NCBI RefSeq assembly: GCF_036370855.1
Contig: NC_088101.1
Location: 6,703,501 to 6,767,500, forward strand
From: Dromaius novaehollandiae
Lineage: Eukaryota > Chordata > Aves > Casuariiformes > Dromaiidae
Length of the DNA: 64,000 nucleotides
Reading direction: 5' to 3'
This document shows, piece by piece, positions 1 through 13,009 of the stretch (the stretch's first letter is position 1; every line of letters begins with the position of its first letter). Both the position numbers and the translations under genes were made by a program. The notes under the pieces are model-generated. The model saw only the letters and a program-made list of their open reading frames with translations, had not been told where the DNA came from and searched no databases.

Positions 1-3000
1 CAAGCCGCAGCTGACCTGGGGGCAAACGAGGGGCTGCCCTGCAGCCCCAGGAGGCCCAAAACCCAGCGCCTGCCCACACAGAGCTCCCTGTGCATGGGGT
101 CCCCGCTCACCCTGTGCTCGCATCTCTCTTCATAAGAGCCCAGCACCTGCACGCACACCTGCAGGGCCCTCTCCCGCTCGCATGCGTGGGCCGAGGTGAG
201 CCAGCGCCGCAGGACCTGGCACAGGCAGACCTGTCTCACCACGGGCAGCCTTCTGCTCGACACCCCTCGCTGGCCCCCTCCCTTCCCGACCCTGCTACCT
301 CCACGGCCCCGGTCTCTCCGGGTGACCCGGCCCGTGGCAAGGAGCCCTTCCCCGTGGGGACCTCCCCACTCCGGGCTCCTGCCGTGGGCAGCATTGAGTT
401 GTGCAGCACCCCTCGCTCACAGCTGCGGCTGGGGAGAAGCTCTGGCTCATCTAGGGGCTCTGCAGGACACTGCAAGCTGCCTGCAAGGAAGCTGCGGCCG
501 ATGGCAAAAGCCTGGATCCAAACTTTGGGCAAGGGGGCCTGGAACTAGGACCATTCCACTCTCCGCCAATGTGGGCGTTGCACCTAGTTACAGGGAAGCT
601 CCCCTCCTCAGACCAGCCCCACGGGCACGATCCCCACGGCTCTGCCCCGCTCCGGCAGCGGCAACACTTTCCCTGCCACGCCGAGGACACTCACCTGCAC
701 CATGTCCTCGAAGCGGATGGGGGCCAGCTCTGCCCAGAGAAGGGCTCCCATGAGCTGGCCCAGCGCTCGCAGGGACCACGCCTGCACACCCTGACACCAG
801 AAAGGGGGACTGAGGCCGGGCACCCTGCGGAGACGCCAGCGCAGCCAGCGGCTGCCGGAGCATGGGGTGCCCGGACCTGAGCCCCCACCGAGGGGCAGCT
901 GAGAAGGGCCAGTGCCTACCGGTGGGCATGAAGCAGCCACCGCCGTCTGCCCTCTCCTGTCCATCTGCTCCGGGCGACGAAGGCACACGATGCCCTGGCA
1001 GCACTGAGCCAGGAGGTGGCGGTTTTCCTCCCTGCTCAGACGGGGCTTCAGCTTGCTGCCAGCAGAAAAAAGGCACAGAAGACAGAGAGGCCGCTTACTA
1101 GCACTCTCCAGGCCGAGTCAGAGGACAACTGCCCTTGGCCCCATCGACAGCCCCAAATCCAGCACCCGCAGCCCCAGCCAGACCAGCCAGCTGCGCTGGG
1201 ACATGCAGTGACTCCCACAGCCCCAGGGACAGACCCTACCTCAACTGCTGCATGGCCACGAGGGCCCGGGGGTGCACCGGGGACTCCTGGGGCTCTTCCT
1301 GAATCACCTCCTGCAAGTCACAGGCAGGCACACGCAAGGTGGGCAGCGGGCAGGGGTGCCGCAGAGCCTTCCCACCCACCCCGGCCAGGGGCTCTGCTGC
1401 CAGACCCCGCAGGCACCGGCTCCACCACCCCCCATGGCTCCCACCAAGGCCCCGCAGGATGACGTGGCAGCTCCCTGGCGCCCGGACACACCACATTCCC
1501 CTGCCACGGCCTCGAGCAGCAGCACCCACGCGCCCCGCCGGCTGGGGATGCGGCTCAGGGCCCTCAGGAGCTCGCGCACTGCCCCAGGAGACCATCGGGC
1601 TCTGCACAAACCTGCCCCACGGCAGAGCCCAAAGCTCCCCTGCGCAACGTCCCCGGCTCTTGGCACTCACCAGCAGGGTCTGCAGCAGCTCCCGCTTGCA
1701 GCAGAGCTCAAACCTGGGGCCGGCGCCTGCAGCCTGGATGGCAAGGCTGATCTCAGTGACGCTCTGCACCAGGGAGAGCTTCAGCTGCGCATCCTGATCC
1801 CAGGGGAGAAAAACACACTTGGAGCTCTTCCAAGGCCCCAGGGCTGAAAGAGCAGCTGGGCTGGGGGGGATCCGCCTCCAAGCACAGCACAGGGACAACA
1901 CTGTGCCCTCCGGGAGCCCCGCGGAACCCAGCTCAGCACCTGCGCCCCACCAAGGAAACCTCTCCCCTTCTGGGAAGGAGCCTCCCACGGGGAGGGGAGC
2001 AGCTGCCCAGCTGCCAGCTGGAAAGACCCCGCAGACCCTGGCCCACGGCAGCAGGGCGAGCAGCACTGGTGCTGGCTGTGACGGGAGAGGTGCGCGTGGC
2101 AAGGCCCAGGAGAGGCCGGAGCTGGCGGCACCCGGCCGGCTCTGCCTCGCACCCCGAGCACCCACCTGGCAGCCCTCTCGGTAGAGCTGCAGGACATTCG
2201 CCACCATGTCTCTCTCGACACGGGCGAGCAGCTGCTCCCTGGGGGCGCGCAGCGCCATCCGGCCGTACATCACCAGCAGCGCAGCGCGAGTAGCGCGGGT
2301 CCTTCTTGCCTTGCTCTGCCGGGGGGTCGACGGAGAAGCACCGAGACGTCAGCCCGTGGCCCTGCTGTGCCCGGGACCCCGCGTGCTCCCGAGGCGGGAG
2401 CTGCCCCGCACCCGACCGGTGGCTCAGCTCCCCACACACCTCCCGGCAGCTCCCCGCAACAACACTCCGGGCCCTTTACCTTCTTGCGTTTCAAAGTCCC
2501 CGTGAACTCCTTCACCAAGGACAAGGCCAGCTGGAAGTGGCTCTCGGCACAGCGGGACACAACTGAAACCATGCCCTGCAGCACAGCAGAAACGGGCAGT
2601 CGCTCCAGCCCCAACGCCCAACCCTGGCCGGCTCTGCTTTCCCCAGGGAAACGGCCGCAAACAGAACAGCAGCAAGGGCTGCAGCAGGGCACGCAGAGCC
2701 CCTCTGTCCCAGGGACATGCAGGGGACACGCGGGAAAGCAGGGCGACACGAGGAAACTTCACCTGCGCCTGCCACAGCTCCAGGAAGTTGGCTGCTTTCA
2801 GGTGCTCCAAGGTCTGCTCCTGCACGTGGTGGAGACACCCACAAGCTGCCAGGGCCGTGCCGAGAGCCTTGTACAGGAACCGCTGCAAGAGAAGAGGCCG
2901 AGCCCCGCCTGTGGTGACAGCCCGGCCTGGCCAGAGAGGGCCAGGCCACACTGGCCACACTGTGCCAGGACCTGCCGAGGCGCCTGCGGCACCGGCCCCA

Positions 3001-6000
3001 CAGCAGCCGGCGGCCAGCCCGGCCCCGCCGCCAGCTCAGCACAGAGGGGAGTGCGAGCCCCTTCGTGGGGAAAGAGAGCAGGCAGCAGGGAAACCAGCCC
3101 GCGCGGCAGAGCACCAGCGCCAGCCCTTGCCCCGGCCTGAGTGTCCCCGGGCTCTGCCGCCGCAGCCCTCGGGGCGCGCGAGCCACAGCCACGCCACGCA
3201 GGGAACAAACCTTCTCCCAGGACAGGCGGGGAGAGCTGCCCAGCTGCCGGCTCAGCTCCTGGCTCAGGCCCACGGTCCAGGCCTCGCTCGCAATGAGCTC
3301 CAGAGAGGTTTGCAGGAACTAGGGCAGAGTGGGAGATGAAGCAAACGCCCCCCTGCCCTTGGCCGGGGCCTTTTGCTCATCCAAGTGGCCCTGGAGACTG
3401 CCGGGCAGAGCTCCCCCTCGCGACAGCCTGTCTCCTCACCCGCCCCTCTTGCAACCTGCCTCTCGCTCTTCCCCTAATGCGCCACTCGAGGCCCCTGGGC
3501 TCGGCACACGCCAGAAGCAGGCGGTGCCATGGCATGGGGCCACGCTGGAGGCCTCTGCCCCAGCCTTCGGCTGCATTTGTGCTCAGCTGTGCCCCACGTG
3601 CCGAGAGCAGCTCCTCTGAGCGGGCAGCACACACGGCTGGAGCAGGCGCCGGGGGCTCGGGACGTGCCTGCACCGCTCGGTGCCCAAACAGGGAGCCCCC
3701 AGGTTCCTCCCACCACTTTTCCTGCCCCCCGTTTGCCCTATCCAGCAAGGGCCCCCACAGGGACGCTGTACCTTCAGCAGAAGGCTCTCCCACTCGGCCA
3801 CGTCCAGGGAGCTCGCTGTTGTTCCTGCAAAGCCCGAGGAAGCAAAGCCCTCGCTGTTATCTCAGCGAGCACCACGGCAGAGCCCGGGTGTCTCCTTTGC
3901 AGTCTGATGCCCCAAAGCCTCAGGCCACCAGGCTGACAAGCGCCCGCAAACCCGGCACCGTTCCCTGCTGCCAGGCTGGGGAGCTGAGGGCATTTTGCTG
4001 CCCCCTCCACCCCCCAGCCTCTCCCTCCCGCCAGCACTTTACCTGCCAGGTGCTGCAGCAGCAGGGGGATGTCTGCGGCCCACTTCGCCCCCACGGCTCC
4101 GTGGATCGTGCTGGGGAGCGCCTGCAGCAGCTGCAGGGCCGCGGCTCCACGGCCACCGCCCGCGTGTGGAGCCACTGCCGCCACCACCTAGGCCAGGGCA
4201 GGAGAGAGATGGGCTCGCTCCTGCCCCAGGAGCTGTGGCTACCCTGCAGGCAGGCAGGTCAGCACTGCCCCGGCTTGCAGCAGGCAGCCAGTGGCTTTGC
4301 CCAGGGACTGCCGTGCCACAGGAGGAGCAGGAGCCCCTGACAGGCACCCTGCGACACGCTCCTGCCTCCTCCCGGGGCACCCGGCACCGGCCTCAGCACC
4401 GTCTCTCCTGCCCTCTGCCCTTGCCCCAGCCACAAAAGTTCTTTCCCCGGGGCCCCGCTACTCACCAGCAGGCGAGCCAGCAGGGCCTGGGGAGCTGGCA
4501 GAGCGGCTGTGGGCAGAAAGAAAGGCTGCGTGAGACGCCCAGCCCCACCGGGCCCTGCCCGCCCCATGTCCCAAGCCCTCACGCGGGGCTGAAGGGGACC
4601 CCGGCCGCGCCGCCTCCGCACAGTCCCTGACGGGCTCCCACGCTGAACAGCTGCCGCTGAAGGCAGCCCCAGCACGGCAGGAACCAGCCCCTGGGCCCCG
4701 GCAAGAGCTGGGCGCAGCAGCGCCAGGTGGCTCTGCCCCTGCCCCTGCCCCTGCGTGGGGCTGGCAGGGGACGCAGGCACACGCGCTGCCCTGCGCCCAC
4801 CCAGCCTGGCACAGCGCTCCGCGACTTTCTGCTCCCCACCTGGCTCCTCAGACTCCAGGGCCTCAGGCGCCGCCTCCTCTTGCTCCTGCTCTGCCCTGTC
4901 CCGTCTCTCGGCCAGGCTGCGCAGGCAGCGGCAGAGCGGGACCAACATGCCCGTGTACTTGGCTGGCACCACGTACCACAGCAGCTTCGGCCACAGGAGC
5001 TGCAGGCAAGAACCAGGCCATTTGGCACACTGGCGTTTCCACCCCTCCGGTCCAGTTCCCCCATCGCTGCCGCATCTCCGGCACCGGCCCAGCCCCTCGG
5101 CCTCGCTCCTTCCCTAACTCAGCAGCTGTGGTCTCGCCCTGCCTTCCTCCTCCACCTTCTCTCCCTCTCGCCCGCCGTGCTTCGCACCCCTTTCCCCCTC
5201 CCAGCACCAGCAAGTCCGGCCCCGCAGAGCTCGCCCCGGCTCTTCTCAGCTGCGCTGGTGGCTAAGGTGGGGGGTCCCAGCGCACAGGTGGAGGACGACT
5301 CACTTTGGCCACCGCTCCGGCAGAGACATCCAGCGTGCCCAGCACGTGGGCGCACAGGCTCTGAACAGCCCTTTCTTCCCGCGCTTTCACCATGCTAAGG
5401 TTTCCCATTGCCTGCAAGACAGACGCGGGAAACACCCGTCACTGCCCCATCCCAGACCTCGCGGTGCATGCGACAGGGAGGCCGCTCCCTCTGGGGCACT
5501 GTGGCCGGCGGCCCTGCTGTGCCGGGCTCCCCGCTGCCAGGGACACCCACGGCAACACGGCACAGCCAGGGCATGGGAGGCAGCCCCGGTGCCGCACTCT
5601 GCCCTTACCAGTCTGCCCGAGGCCCGGCTGAACTCGCTGAAGAGGTGCCCCACCACGTCCCACGCCGAGCAGCCTGGGGCACTGGAGCGCAGCAGCTCCC
5701 CAATGAAATGCAGCACTGCCCTCCTCACCTGCAGTCACGGGAGGCTGCAGTCACGACCCGGCCCAAAGCCCAGCGGAGCTGCCTTCGCCGTGCTGCAGCC
5801 CTTCTGGCTGGGCCGCGCAGCAGCAGCCCTCACTCCCTGGCCGCCACCGGCCTCCAGCCCCGGGCCCTGCCTTGGCCTGTGGCTATGGCCTCGCCAGGCT
5901 CTGCCCGGGAAAAGGGCTGCTGTGCCCCGGTGGCAGCACCAGCCCTGCCCAAACCAGCTCACCTGGGCCGCGGGGTCATGGCACACGGACTGCACCAGCT

Positions 6001-7862
6001 TCGCAAACAGGGGCAGCTTCTCCCTCGTGTCTGGGGCTGCAGGAGACAAGGAGAGGTGGGTGCTGAGGCCGAGCCCCCGTTCCTGCAGGGATTCGTCACA
6101 GCTCCCCGGCTTTCCATACACAAGCGGGACAGAAAAGCAGGGCCAGACTGCGCGTCAGAAGCAGCAGCAGCATCCCAGGGGGACGCCATTTCTCCAGCCT
6201 GCCTTACTGACCGTCAGAGCGGACCAGAGCTTGCAGCACTGCCACGGCTGCCACGCGATCGGCCTTGTTCCCGTTCCTCAGCTTGTAGTAGAGGAACTCG
6301 ATGGTCTCCTCCGGGCAAATTCGGGCTGTGGGGAAGAAATCACGCTTGGCATCAGTGAGCAGTGTCTTCCCACTCGGGCAGGTTCGCAAGAGAGCTGCTG
6401 GGACACGGCAGTGCGGCACCAGCTCGCCTCTGCTTACCCTGCAGCACCATGCAGCGGCACAGCTCTGCTCTGTGCTCTGGGCTGGGCGGCTCCATCTCAT
6501 CGCAGAGCTGTGGGAACAAGGCACGTTTCAGAGAAAGCCGGATCGGCGGGGAGAGGGACAGAAAAGCAACCGCACTGTCAGCGCTCGTCTCGCGGGTGGC
6601 TCTGGGCACAGAGCCACAACCAGAGCCCCGAGCCCCAGGCACATGCAGAGCTGTGCAGCAGCCAAGGCTGCCCAGGAGCCCCAGGCCAGCGACGCGGCAC
6701 CAGGCCTTACCTGCTGGTGCACAGCAGTGGCGATGGCCAGATGCCTGGCCCGGGGCACGCGGGTCTGAATGTCTGCCACAGCCCCCAGGAAATAGCCGAG
6801 ACTCTGCAAGGGAGTGTGGGAGGGAGGGAGAGGGCGGCTGTCACTGCGAGCCACCCAGAAAGCGAGAAAGCAGCATCGCTGGGAGATGCCGCGGCTGGAA
6901 CCCACTTGCAGGGAAACCCCAGCCCCGCGCGGGGCTTCTGGCTCATCCTTCCCACAGAGCAGCACCGCGAGGTCTCTCCTCCACGCAGCCCTGCCGGGAT
7001 GGCCTTTCCTGGCACACTGCCCCCCCTTGCACCTCTCCCCGTCACAGGGGCTGGACGCGGCCCTGGGCGTGAGGGCAGAGCTCCTCACACACTCCCAGCC
7101 CCGGGAGGCGGCGCAGCCTCCCCTCCCAAGCCACTCGCCCCAGCCACTCACCACTCCCTCCTGGCCCTCCCGCCATGCTGGTTTCTTCCAGCATGAGCCC
7201 AGAAAGCCCCAGGCCCCCATTTCCTCGTTCCTGCTCCAAGGGACCTGGCTCCTTCCAGCACCCCACAGCTCCCCGACACCTCGCGGCACCCCCATGGCCC
7301 CTGGCCGCGCCATGTCCCGCACAATGCCTCACCACGGTCACCCCAGAGGGGTCCCAGACTTCCCGATACTGGTGCAGCAGCCAGAGGAGATGCTCCCAGG
7401 CGTGCTCACGGTGCTCCTCCACGTGCAGGAGGACACCCATCATGGCACCCATCGCCCTGAGCACAGCCTGCTTGACCTGCCGAGGGACGGTGACACGCCG
7501 TATCAAGGGCTGAGGGTCTCTCCAGCGCTCGCCTCCCCCAGACACCAGCCTGCCCTTCCCGCACGGGGGCTTCCCCTTCCCTGTCGCCCCTGGTGAGAAG
7601 GGCTCGCTGGCCAGCACAGAGAGCATTTCCTCCCGGCACCCCCAGCCTCCCCCGTCGAAAGGCCCTGGCATTCGGCCGCTTCCCAGAAGGCAGCCCCCAG
7701 TCCCCGGACTCCCGGCTCGGGGCGCTTTCGCGACCAGCCTGCTCCCTTTGGCCCCTCGCACAGTGCTGCGGACAACCCCACCAGCCCCCGCGGACATCCC
7801 CACTGCTGCCCACGGCTGTGAGAGCATCAACACTCGCCTCTTCCTCCTCGCAGCACCGCCGC
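1..7862. repeat. Segmental duplication, copy 1 (MROH)
   Basis: This stretch aligns almost base for base with 19268-27120, at an offset of 19,258-19,280 bp. Differences are scattered substitutions and small indels: a 13-bp-longer CCCCTG tract in the other copy near 24010, and 22 bp lost from the other copy near 27060. Homology stops abruptly at 7862. The left end lies outside the window, so the duplicated block is longer than seen. Confidence 0.95.
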
Positions 7863-10549
7863 TTTCTGCTCACGTAGCAGAAGAGCGGGTAAACGTGGGC
7901 ACAGAGCTGGGCAGGCCCCAGGCGAGGGAAGGCACCTTTCTCCCCCTCGCGGAAGTACATGCTTATGCCGCTGCACCACTGCTCCAGAACTGCAGCACAA
8001 GAAGGGAAACAGGATCGCACCAAAGTCTCTGACTGGTGAAGACCTTGCACTGGCCTGCGGGCCTGCTTTAAGCCCAGGCCAGGCTCGCCAGGGCACAGGT
8101 TGCAAGGAGATCTGCCTTCAGGGACGCGTTGTGCCATGGTCTGAGACACCTGGATGGCAACGCTGCCTTGTTTCTCCCCTCTTCCGCCCCAGCACCACAC
8201 CTTCTCCTCCGCACAGCCTCGCTCCCTTCCACCACTGCCCGCTGCAGCCCCGGCCTCCCCCTTCCCAAACGTCTGCCCCTCAGCACACGCTTGGAGGTTT
8301 TGGCTGTTCTTTCCCATGCTCTCCCTTCAAGCCCACCAACACAAAGCCAGGCTGCCCTCAGGGAAAGGGAGGAGAAGGGGGGGGACAAAACTGGGCAGAG
8401 ATCAGCCAAAGGTAGCTAAAACTGGGAGGCAAGTGCGGGAGCAGAGACCAGGCAGGGACCCAAGAGCTCCTCAGGGCACCTGCACCCAGCACCATCCCGG
8501 CCAGCCCACGGACCCCACCCCCGGCGGCACCCGCTGCTCCCGCACGTTGAGGGCACTTGGCGGCTGCTGAGGCTGGAGCTCGCCGCAGGCTCAGCCCTGC
8601 CATGCCGGCCCCGAGACCCCGGCGAGGCACCCAGGGCCACCCCGATCCCTCCCCCTCCCCCTCCCCCTTCCCCTTCTCCTTCCCCTTCCTGTGGCCCAAC
8701 CATGGACCCAAAACTCACCGCCGCAGACGGCACACAGCATCCGGCCGCTCCCCACCTCGCTCAGCACGCCGCGCAGGGCTGACAGTGTCGTTGCCGCAAA
8801 GGGCACGCACTGCAGGGCTGCAGAGAGGGCAGGGGTGGGCGACCCTGTCAGCCAGAGCCGCCTTGGCCCGCGGGCTCCATCCCCCGGCAGCGCTGCCGCG
8901 CCAGGGCCAAGGCTACGGGGCCGCGGGGCTGTGCCAGGGGCAGGGGGACGGGAGAGCTGCCGCAGCACTGGGAGAGGCCCCGGCACGAGGAGGCTGCTGC
9001 CAGGGTGCCCGTGTGCCGGCCGCCTTCCCCGAGGTGCGTGGGAAAGCCCTGGGCACAGCGAGGGCAATGCAGGGCAGAGCCTGGCGTGTTTGGTCTCTGG
9101 CGGGTTCCCTCCAGCCCAGCCCAGACCGTTCTGGGCAGGGGCAGGAGTCCCGTCTCCCGCCCGGCACCCGCTGCAACCCACAGCAGCAGGCTGGGGGGCC
9201 GTACCGTAGCGTGTGGCGAGGTTGCGCAGGGTGATGAGGACAAACTCCTCCGACGTCTCCTCCAGGGCCTTCAGGTGGCCCTGCAGCGCCGACACCACGT
9301 CGCACAAGTGGGAGCGGGCCAGCGCCACCAGGACATCACTAGCCGCCGTCCTCACGGAGGCCGTCCCACCCTGGAAGACAGCAGCTCGCGTGTGGCAGGA
9401 GCACGACCGGCCGTCTCCCACGGCTCGGCCTCCAGGCAGGACACACAACCCGTAACTTGACTCCGACCGTCCCTCGCTCACAAACAGCCCTGCGGCCACC
9501 TCTCTGCACAGCCCCGGGCCACCGCCCCAACCCCCCGCCAGGACAAGTCCCAAAGGCTCTCCATAGGACGGCCAGGCCGGGCGCCGGCGTCCGGTGTCAC
9601 CCTCAGAGAGAACAAGCTCACCTGGGCCGCTCGCAGGTCCTCCAACGCCACTGCTATCACTCTGTCCACCTCAGAGCTCTGCAGATGGCTCTCGTCGCCC
9701 CACAAGACGCTCTCCAGCTCGCGGTAGGTCTCCGCTCTGCTGCCCTGGGGACACACCGCACACGGCAGCGATGGGACATGCCGCCCCGCAGCAGCTCCGC
9801 CACGCTGACGCCGCGGACGAGCTGCCGGTGCCGCTCAGCACAGCCGTCGGGAGCAGGCGAGAAACCCAGCACTGGGATTTCCTGACCCCGCCCCCAACCC
9901 CGGGGACACCGCCACCTCCTGTGGGAAAGGAGGGCACGCGGGAGCCTCCGCCCAGCACCACCGGCAGGATCAGCGTTTTGGGATGAGGCGCAGCAGGAGG
10001 GCAGAGGTGCCGCTGGGCGAGATCAGCCTGCGGCACTCGGGGAAGCCAGGGTGCTGCGGGGAGCCCTCAAACCCCACGCAGCCCCGCAGGACGCCCCCGC
10101 CTCACCTCGGCGTCTTGCAGCCGGTTCAACAGAGAAGTCACCACGGTGGCAAAGGTAGCGATGGCCACAGGGACAGACCCGGCCGCCTTGCCGCCGTCCT
10201 CACCACGCGCGGGTCCCGACTGGGCACCTACACAAGTGAAGAAACCTGGAAGGAAAGCAACCGAGGGTTTGCATCGCTCCAGCAGCCGCAGGGACGGGCC
10301 CCGAGTCGGGCAAACGTCTCCCCAGCCGGAGCATGGGCCCGCAGGAGAGGCCGGTGGAGCCGGCTCTGTGCAGCCTGGGGAAGAGCAGCCCGGGGCAGCT
10401 TGGGGCTGGCCCCAAGCGCGTGACCCTGGCTCTCCCTGTGCCAAGAACATGGGCACCAGCAGGTCCCTGTCCCCCCCACCAGCGTGCTGGCAGGCGTGGT
10501 GCTGAGCGCGGTGCCGGTCCCCACCTCGGAGCGCTCGCAGCACCCCCAT
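1..10549 (-). CDS. MROH-like HEAT-repeat protein, gene 2 (3' end outside window)
   Basis: This gene encodes a maestro heat-like repeat-containing (MROH) protein, a large intracellular alpha-solenoid scaffold whose molecular role is poorly defined. Twenty-six exons can be traced, all but one with normal splice sites, and their phases stay in register: 10525-10549 (ATG at 10549), 10106-10227, 9622-9744, 9205-9370, 8719-8817, 7838-7989, 7333-7476, 6711-6803, 6438-6507, 6212-6325, 5963-6036, 5609-5728, 5304-5411, 4840-4999, 4466-4506, 4043-4187, 3772-3824, 3211-3318, 2763-2882, 2480-2575, 2166-2315, 1671-1793, 1240-1310, 920-1055, 695-790 and 111-about 252. Together they give about 900 codons without a stop. 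Typical helical segments include EETIEFLYYKLRNGNKADRV and RRAVLHFIGELLRSS. The short first coding exon (MGVLRALR, good start context) is an inference from phase. The acceptor of the 111-252 exon is unclear. The family call is firm, but which member it is (1, 2B or 7-like) is not. Confidence 0.8.
8641..8692 (+). repeat. CCCCCT/CCCCTT pyrimidine tract in gene 2 intron
   Basis: This is a run of C and T only, made of CCCTCC and CCCTTC units, just downstream of the 8719-8817 exon in gene 2 transcription order. It is a simple polypurine/polypyrimidine tract capable of triplex formation. Confidence 0.8.
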
Positions 10550-10562
10550 CGCGGCAGGACTC

Positions 10563-11392
10563 CCTATACAGATGTGCTGCTCCACCAGCACCTCCTCCCA
10601 CGGGAGCCGCGAGCCACTGGGCCAGCGCCGGCCTCGGGGAGGGGGGAGACCCACAAGGGCCACTGTGACACGCGGGGGCCCCAACGCCTCACAGAGGGCT
10701 GCTGGCAACGTGAGGCTGGGGGGGGCAGGCACCGGGGACACACCCCCCATACACACACCCCAAACGTGGCACTGTCCCAGGCTCCAGCGCTCGCGGTCGC
10801 TCCTCGGCCCCCAGCCCTTTCCAGCGGCGACTGTCTCCTGCCGTCACACAGGGGCAAGTGCTCCGGCAGAGAGGCCCTGGGAGCCAGTTTGCGCCATTGC
10901 TCACACAAGCACCTGGTCATTCGGTCGCCTAGAAAGCCTCGCTGGCACCCGGGGCCTGACGGCATCGGGCCACAAGCTGCCAGGTCACACAGGCTGCAAA
11001 GCTGCTCTCCAGTCCCCCGGCCAGCCCACAACACAAGCGTTTTGTTTAGATGTAGCAGCACTAATTCATTACAAGGTCGTGGAATAAAAGCTGGTGCCAG
11101 GTGGAAGGCAACGTTATCGCCCTTCCCTCCGGATTTAGGAGCTGCGTCCCTGCAGCCTCGACGAGCCTTCTGATAGACCCGGGCTCCCTGGGCTCAGCGC
11201 TGCACAAAGGCAAAGCAAAGCTGGTCTTTGCCCCACAGTTCTTGCAAGAGTCCATACTTTAAGAAATTATTAATTACACAATCTAAATTTAGAACTGATT
11301 CACTTCTAATACAACTCAGATATCTTTATATATTTTTAACTTTAAAGGTTGAACTTGTTCAGCTTTCCACGTCTCTCGAGGTACTGCTTTCA
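10563..11392. other. Gene 2 upstream region, no confirmed exon
   Basis: This is the stretch between the candidate gene 2 start exon and the pol fragment. An AG at 10564-10565 (minus strand) could be an acceptor for a 5' UTR intron, but it lacks a pyrimidine tract. A promoter here or at the 13.2-13.7 kb CpG island are both possible. Bases 11250-11390 are AT-rich, unlike their surroundings. No RNA gene was recognised. Confidence 0.4.
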
Positions 11393-12949
11393 CTTAGGTG
11401 TAGTGGGTCCAGGAATCAATTCCCTGCAGCTTCACAGCAGTATTTGTTGTCAGCAGTACAAGATACGGTCCTCTCCGTTTTTCTCTCAACGGCTCATCCT
11501 TCCAGGTTCGAAGACACACTCGATCTCCCGGCTGCAATGAATGTACAGGTGAATCTAAAAGCACGGGAGATCTTAACTGGATGTACCTGCGGAGAGAAGG
11601 AAGAACCTTTGCCAGAGACAAGAGAGAATCCCTTAAAATTTGATCCCCCTTAACGTGCATTGGAATTGCATTTCCAGTTAAATTTACAGGCTAAGGTTCA
11701 GCATACAGAATCTCAAAGGGACTAACTTTCTCCCTACCCCTTGGGGTTATTCTGAGTCTTAATAATGCCCGAGGGAAAACATCAGTCCATTTCATCTGAG
11801 TCTCCTGACACAGTTTCCCTATCTGTCTCTTCATTGTTTGATTTGTTCTTTCCACTTTTCCCCTGGATTGTGGCCTCCAGGGGGGATGTAAATCCCATTT
11901 AATTTGCAGTATTTTTGAGATTTCCTGTGCTATTTCTGCTATAAAATGAGGTCCCCTATCCAAAGAAAATCCTTCTCGTACCCCAAATCTTGGTATGATT
12001 TCTTTTAATAACATTTTCACTACCTCCCTTGCTTTATTGCTACGGCACGGCAAAGCCTCAGGCCATCCTGAAAAGGTCTCAGCAATTACCAACAAATATT
12101 TATGTCCACTACAGCTTGGTAATTCAGAAAAATCAATTTGCCAGTAATCCCCGGGCGGGAAGGCCCTTTTTACTTCCCCTGGCAGGGAGGGGCTTCTTCT
12201 GACTCTCGGGATTATTTCTAAGACAGAGTTCACGTTTTAGTGTAACACCCTTTGCAATTAGGAACATACTAATTCCCACAGCAAACCTTGTAGCTGTTTC
12301 AGCCAACGCCTCGGCTCCCATGCGGCTACTAGCGTGTATTTGCTTCATCAGCTTCTTCATTACCGGCAAAGTTCCCACACATTGTCCAGTAGATGTTACC
12401 CACCATCCTTCAGAAGTCTTTCTGCACTTCAAGATTTCTGCTAATTTATTTTCTTTTTCAGTGTATACGGGAATTTCCATTTTTAACGTTCTCTCTGGAA
12501 CTGATGCTGCTACCGACACGGACAATGCTACCCTTTTTGCAGCCTCATCGGCCCTTTTGTTCCCTTGAACTATGTCAGTCTGTCCAGATTGGTGCACTTT
12601 GCAATGCACTACTGCTGTTTCTTTGGGTTTATTAACTGCTTCGAGTAGTCCCATAGCCTGGTGCCCTCTCTCAGGTACCTAAAGCTCAAATGGCTTTGTT
12701 AGGTTTGGAAGTCCTAATGCGGGAGCACTCAGGAGAGCAATCTTGAGTTCATCAAATCCTTTTTGGCGCTCGGGAGTCCACTCCAGCAAGTCTCCCGGCC
12801 CCTTAACAGCTTCACAGAAAGGCTTTGCCGTTAATCCAAAACGAGGTATGCAGAGGCAACACCACCCAGCCATTCCTAAAAAATCCCCTGAGTGCTCTTT
12901 TTGATTTTGGGGGGGGGGCACTGGACAAACTGCTTCTTCCCTTTCAATT
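11393..12949 (-). pseudogene. Endogenous retrovirus pol fragment (gammaretrovirus-like)
   Basis: Reading the minus strand from high to low coordinates: reverse-transcriptase thumb and connection (about 12949-12679, with FGLTAKPF and LLEWTPERQKGFDELK), the last part of RNase H (about 12654-12520), the integrase zinc-binding region (about 12480-12235) and the integrase core (12233-11691). The core has QIDFSE, SLDRGPHF and GKVERTNQ, so the three acidic residues of the D,D-35-E triad are present. The C-terminal integrase domain (about 11660-11394) follows in another frame. Frame breaks lie near 12660, 12230 and 11690. The first half of RNase H is missing, as are LTRs, gag and env. It is an old, incomplete remnant in the same orientation as genes 1 and 2. 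Confidence 0.85.
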
Positions 12950-13009
12950 CCTGTCAGCCAGAGCCGCCTTGGCCCGCGGGCTCCATCCCCTGGCAGCGCT
13001 GCCGCACCA
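12950..13009. repeat. 60-bp copy of gene 2 intron sequence beside the pol fragment
   Basis: These 60 bp match 8844-8903, next to the 8719-8817 exon of gene 2, with two mismatches and in the same orientation. The copy begins exactly where the pol fragment ends. Confidence 0.9.

Noticed and set aside
5346-7196. 616-codon plus-strand frame opposite gene 2 (and its copy near 25070-26476)
   Set aside because: It is antisense to several phase-consistent minus-strand exons and their introns. High GC content removes stop codons.
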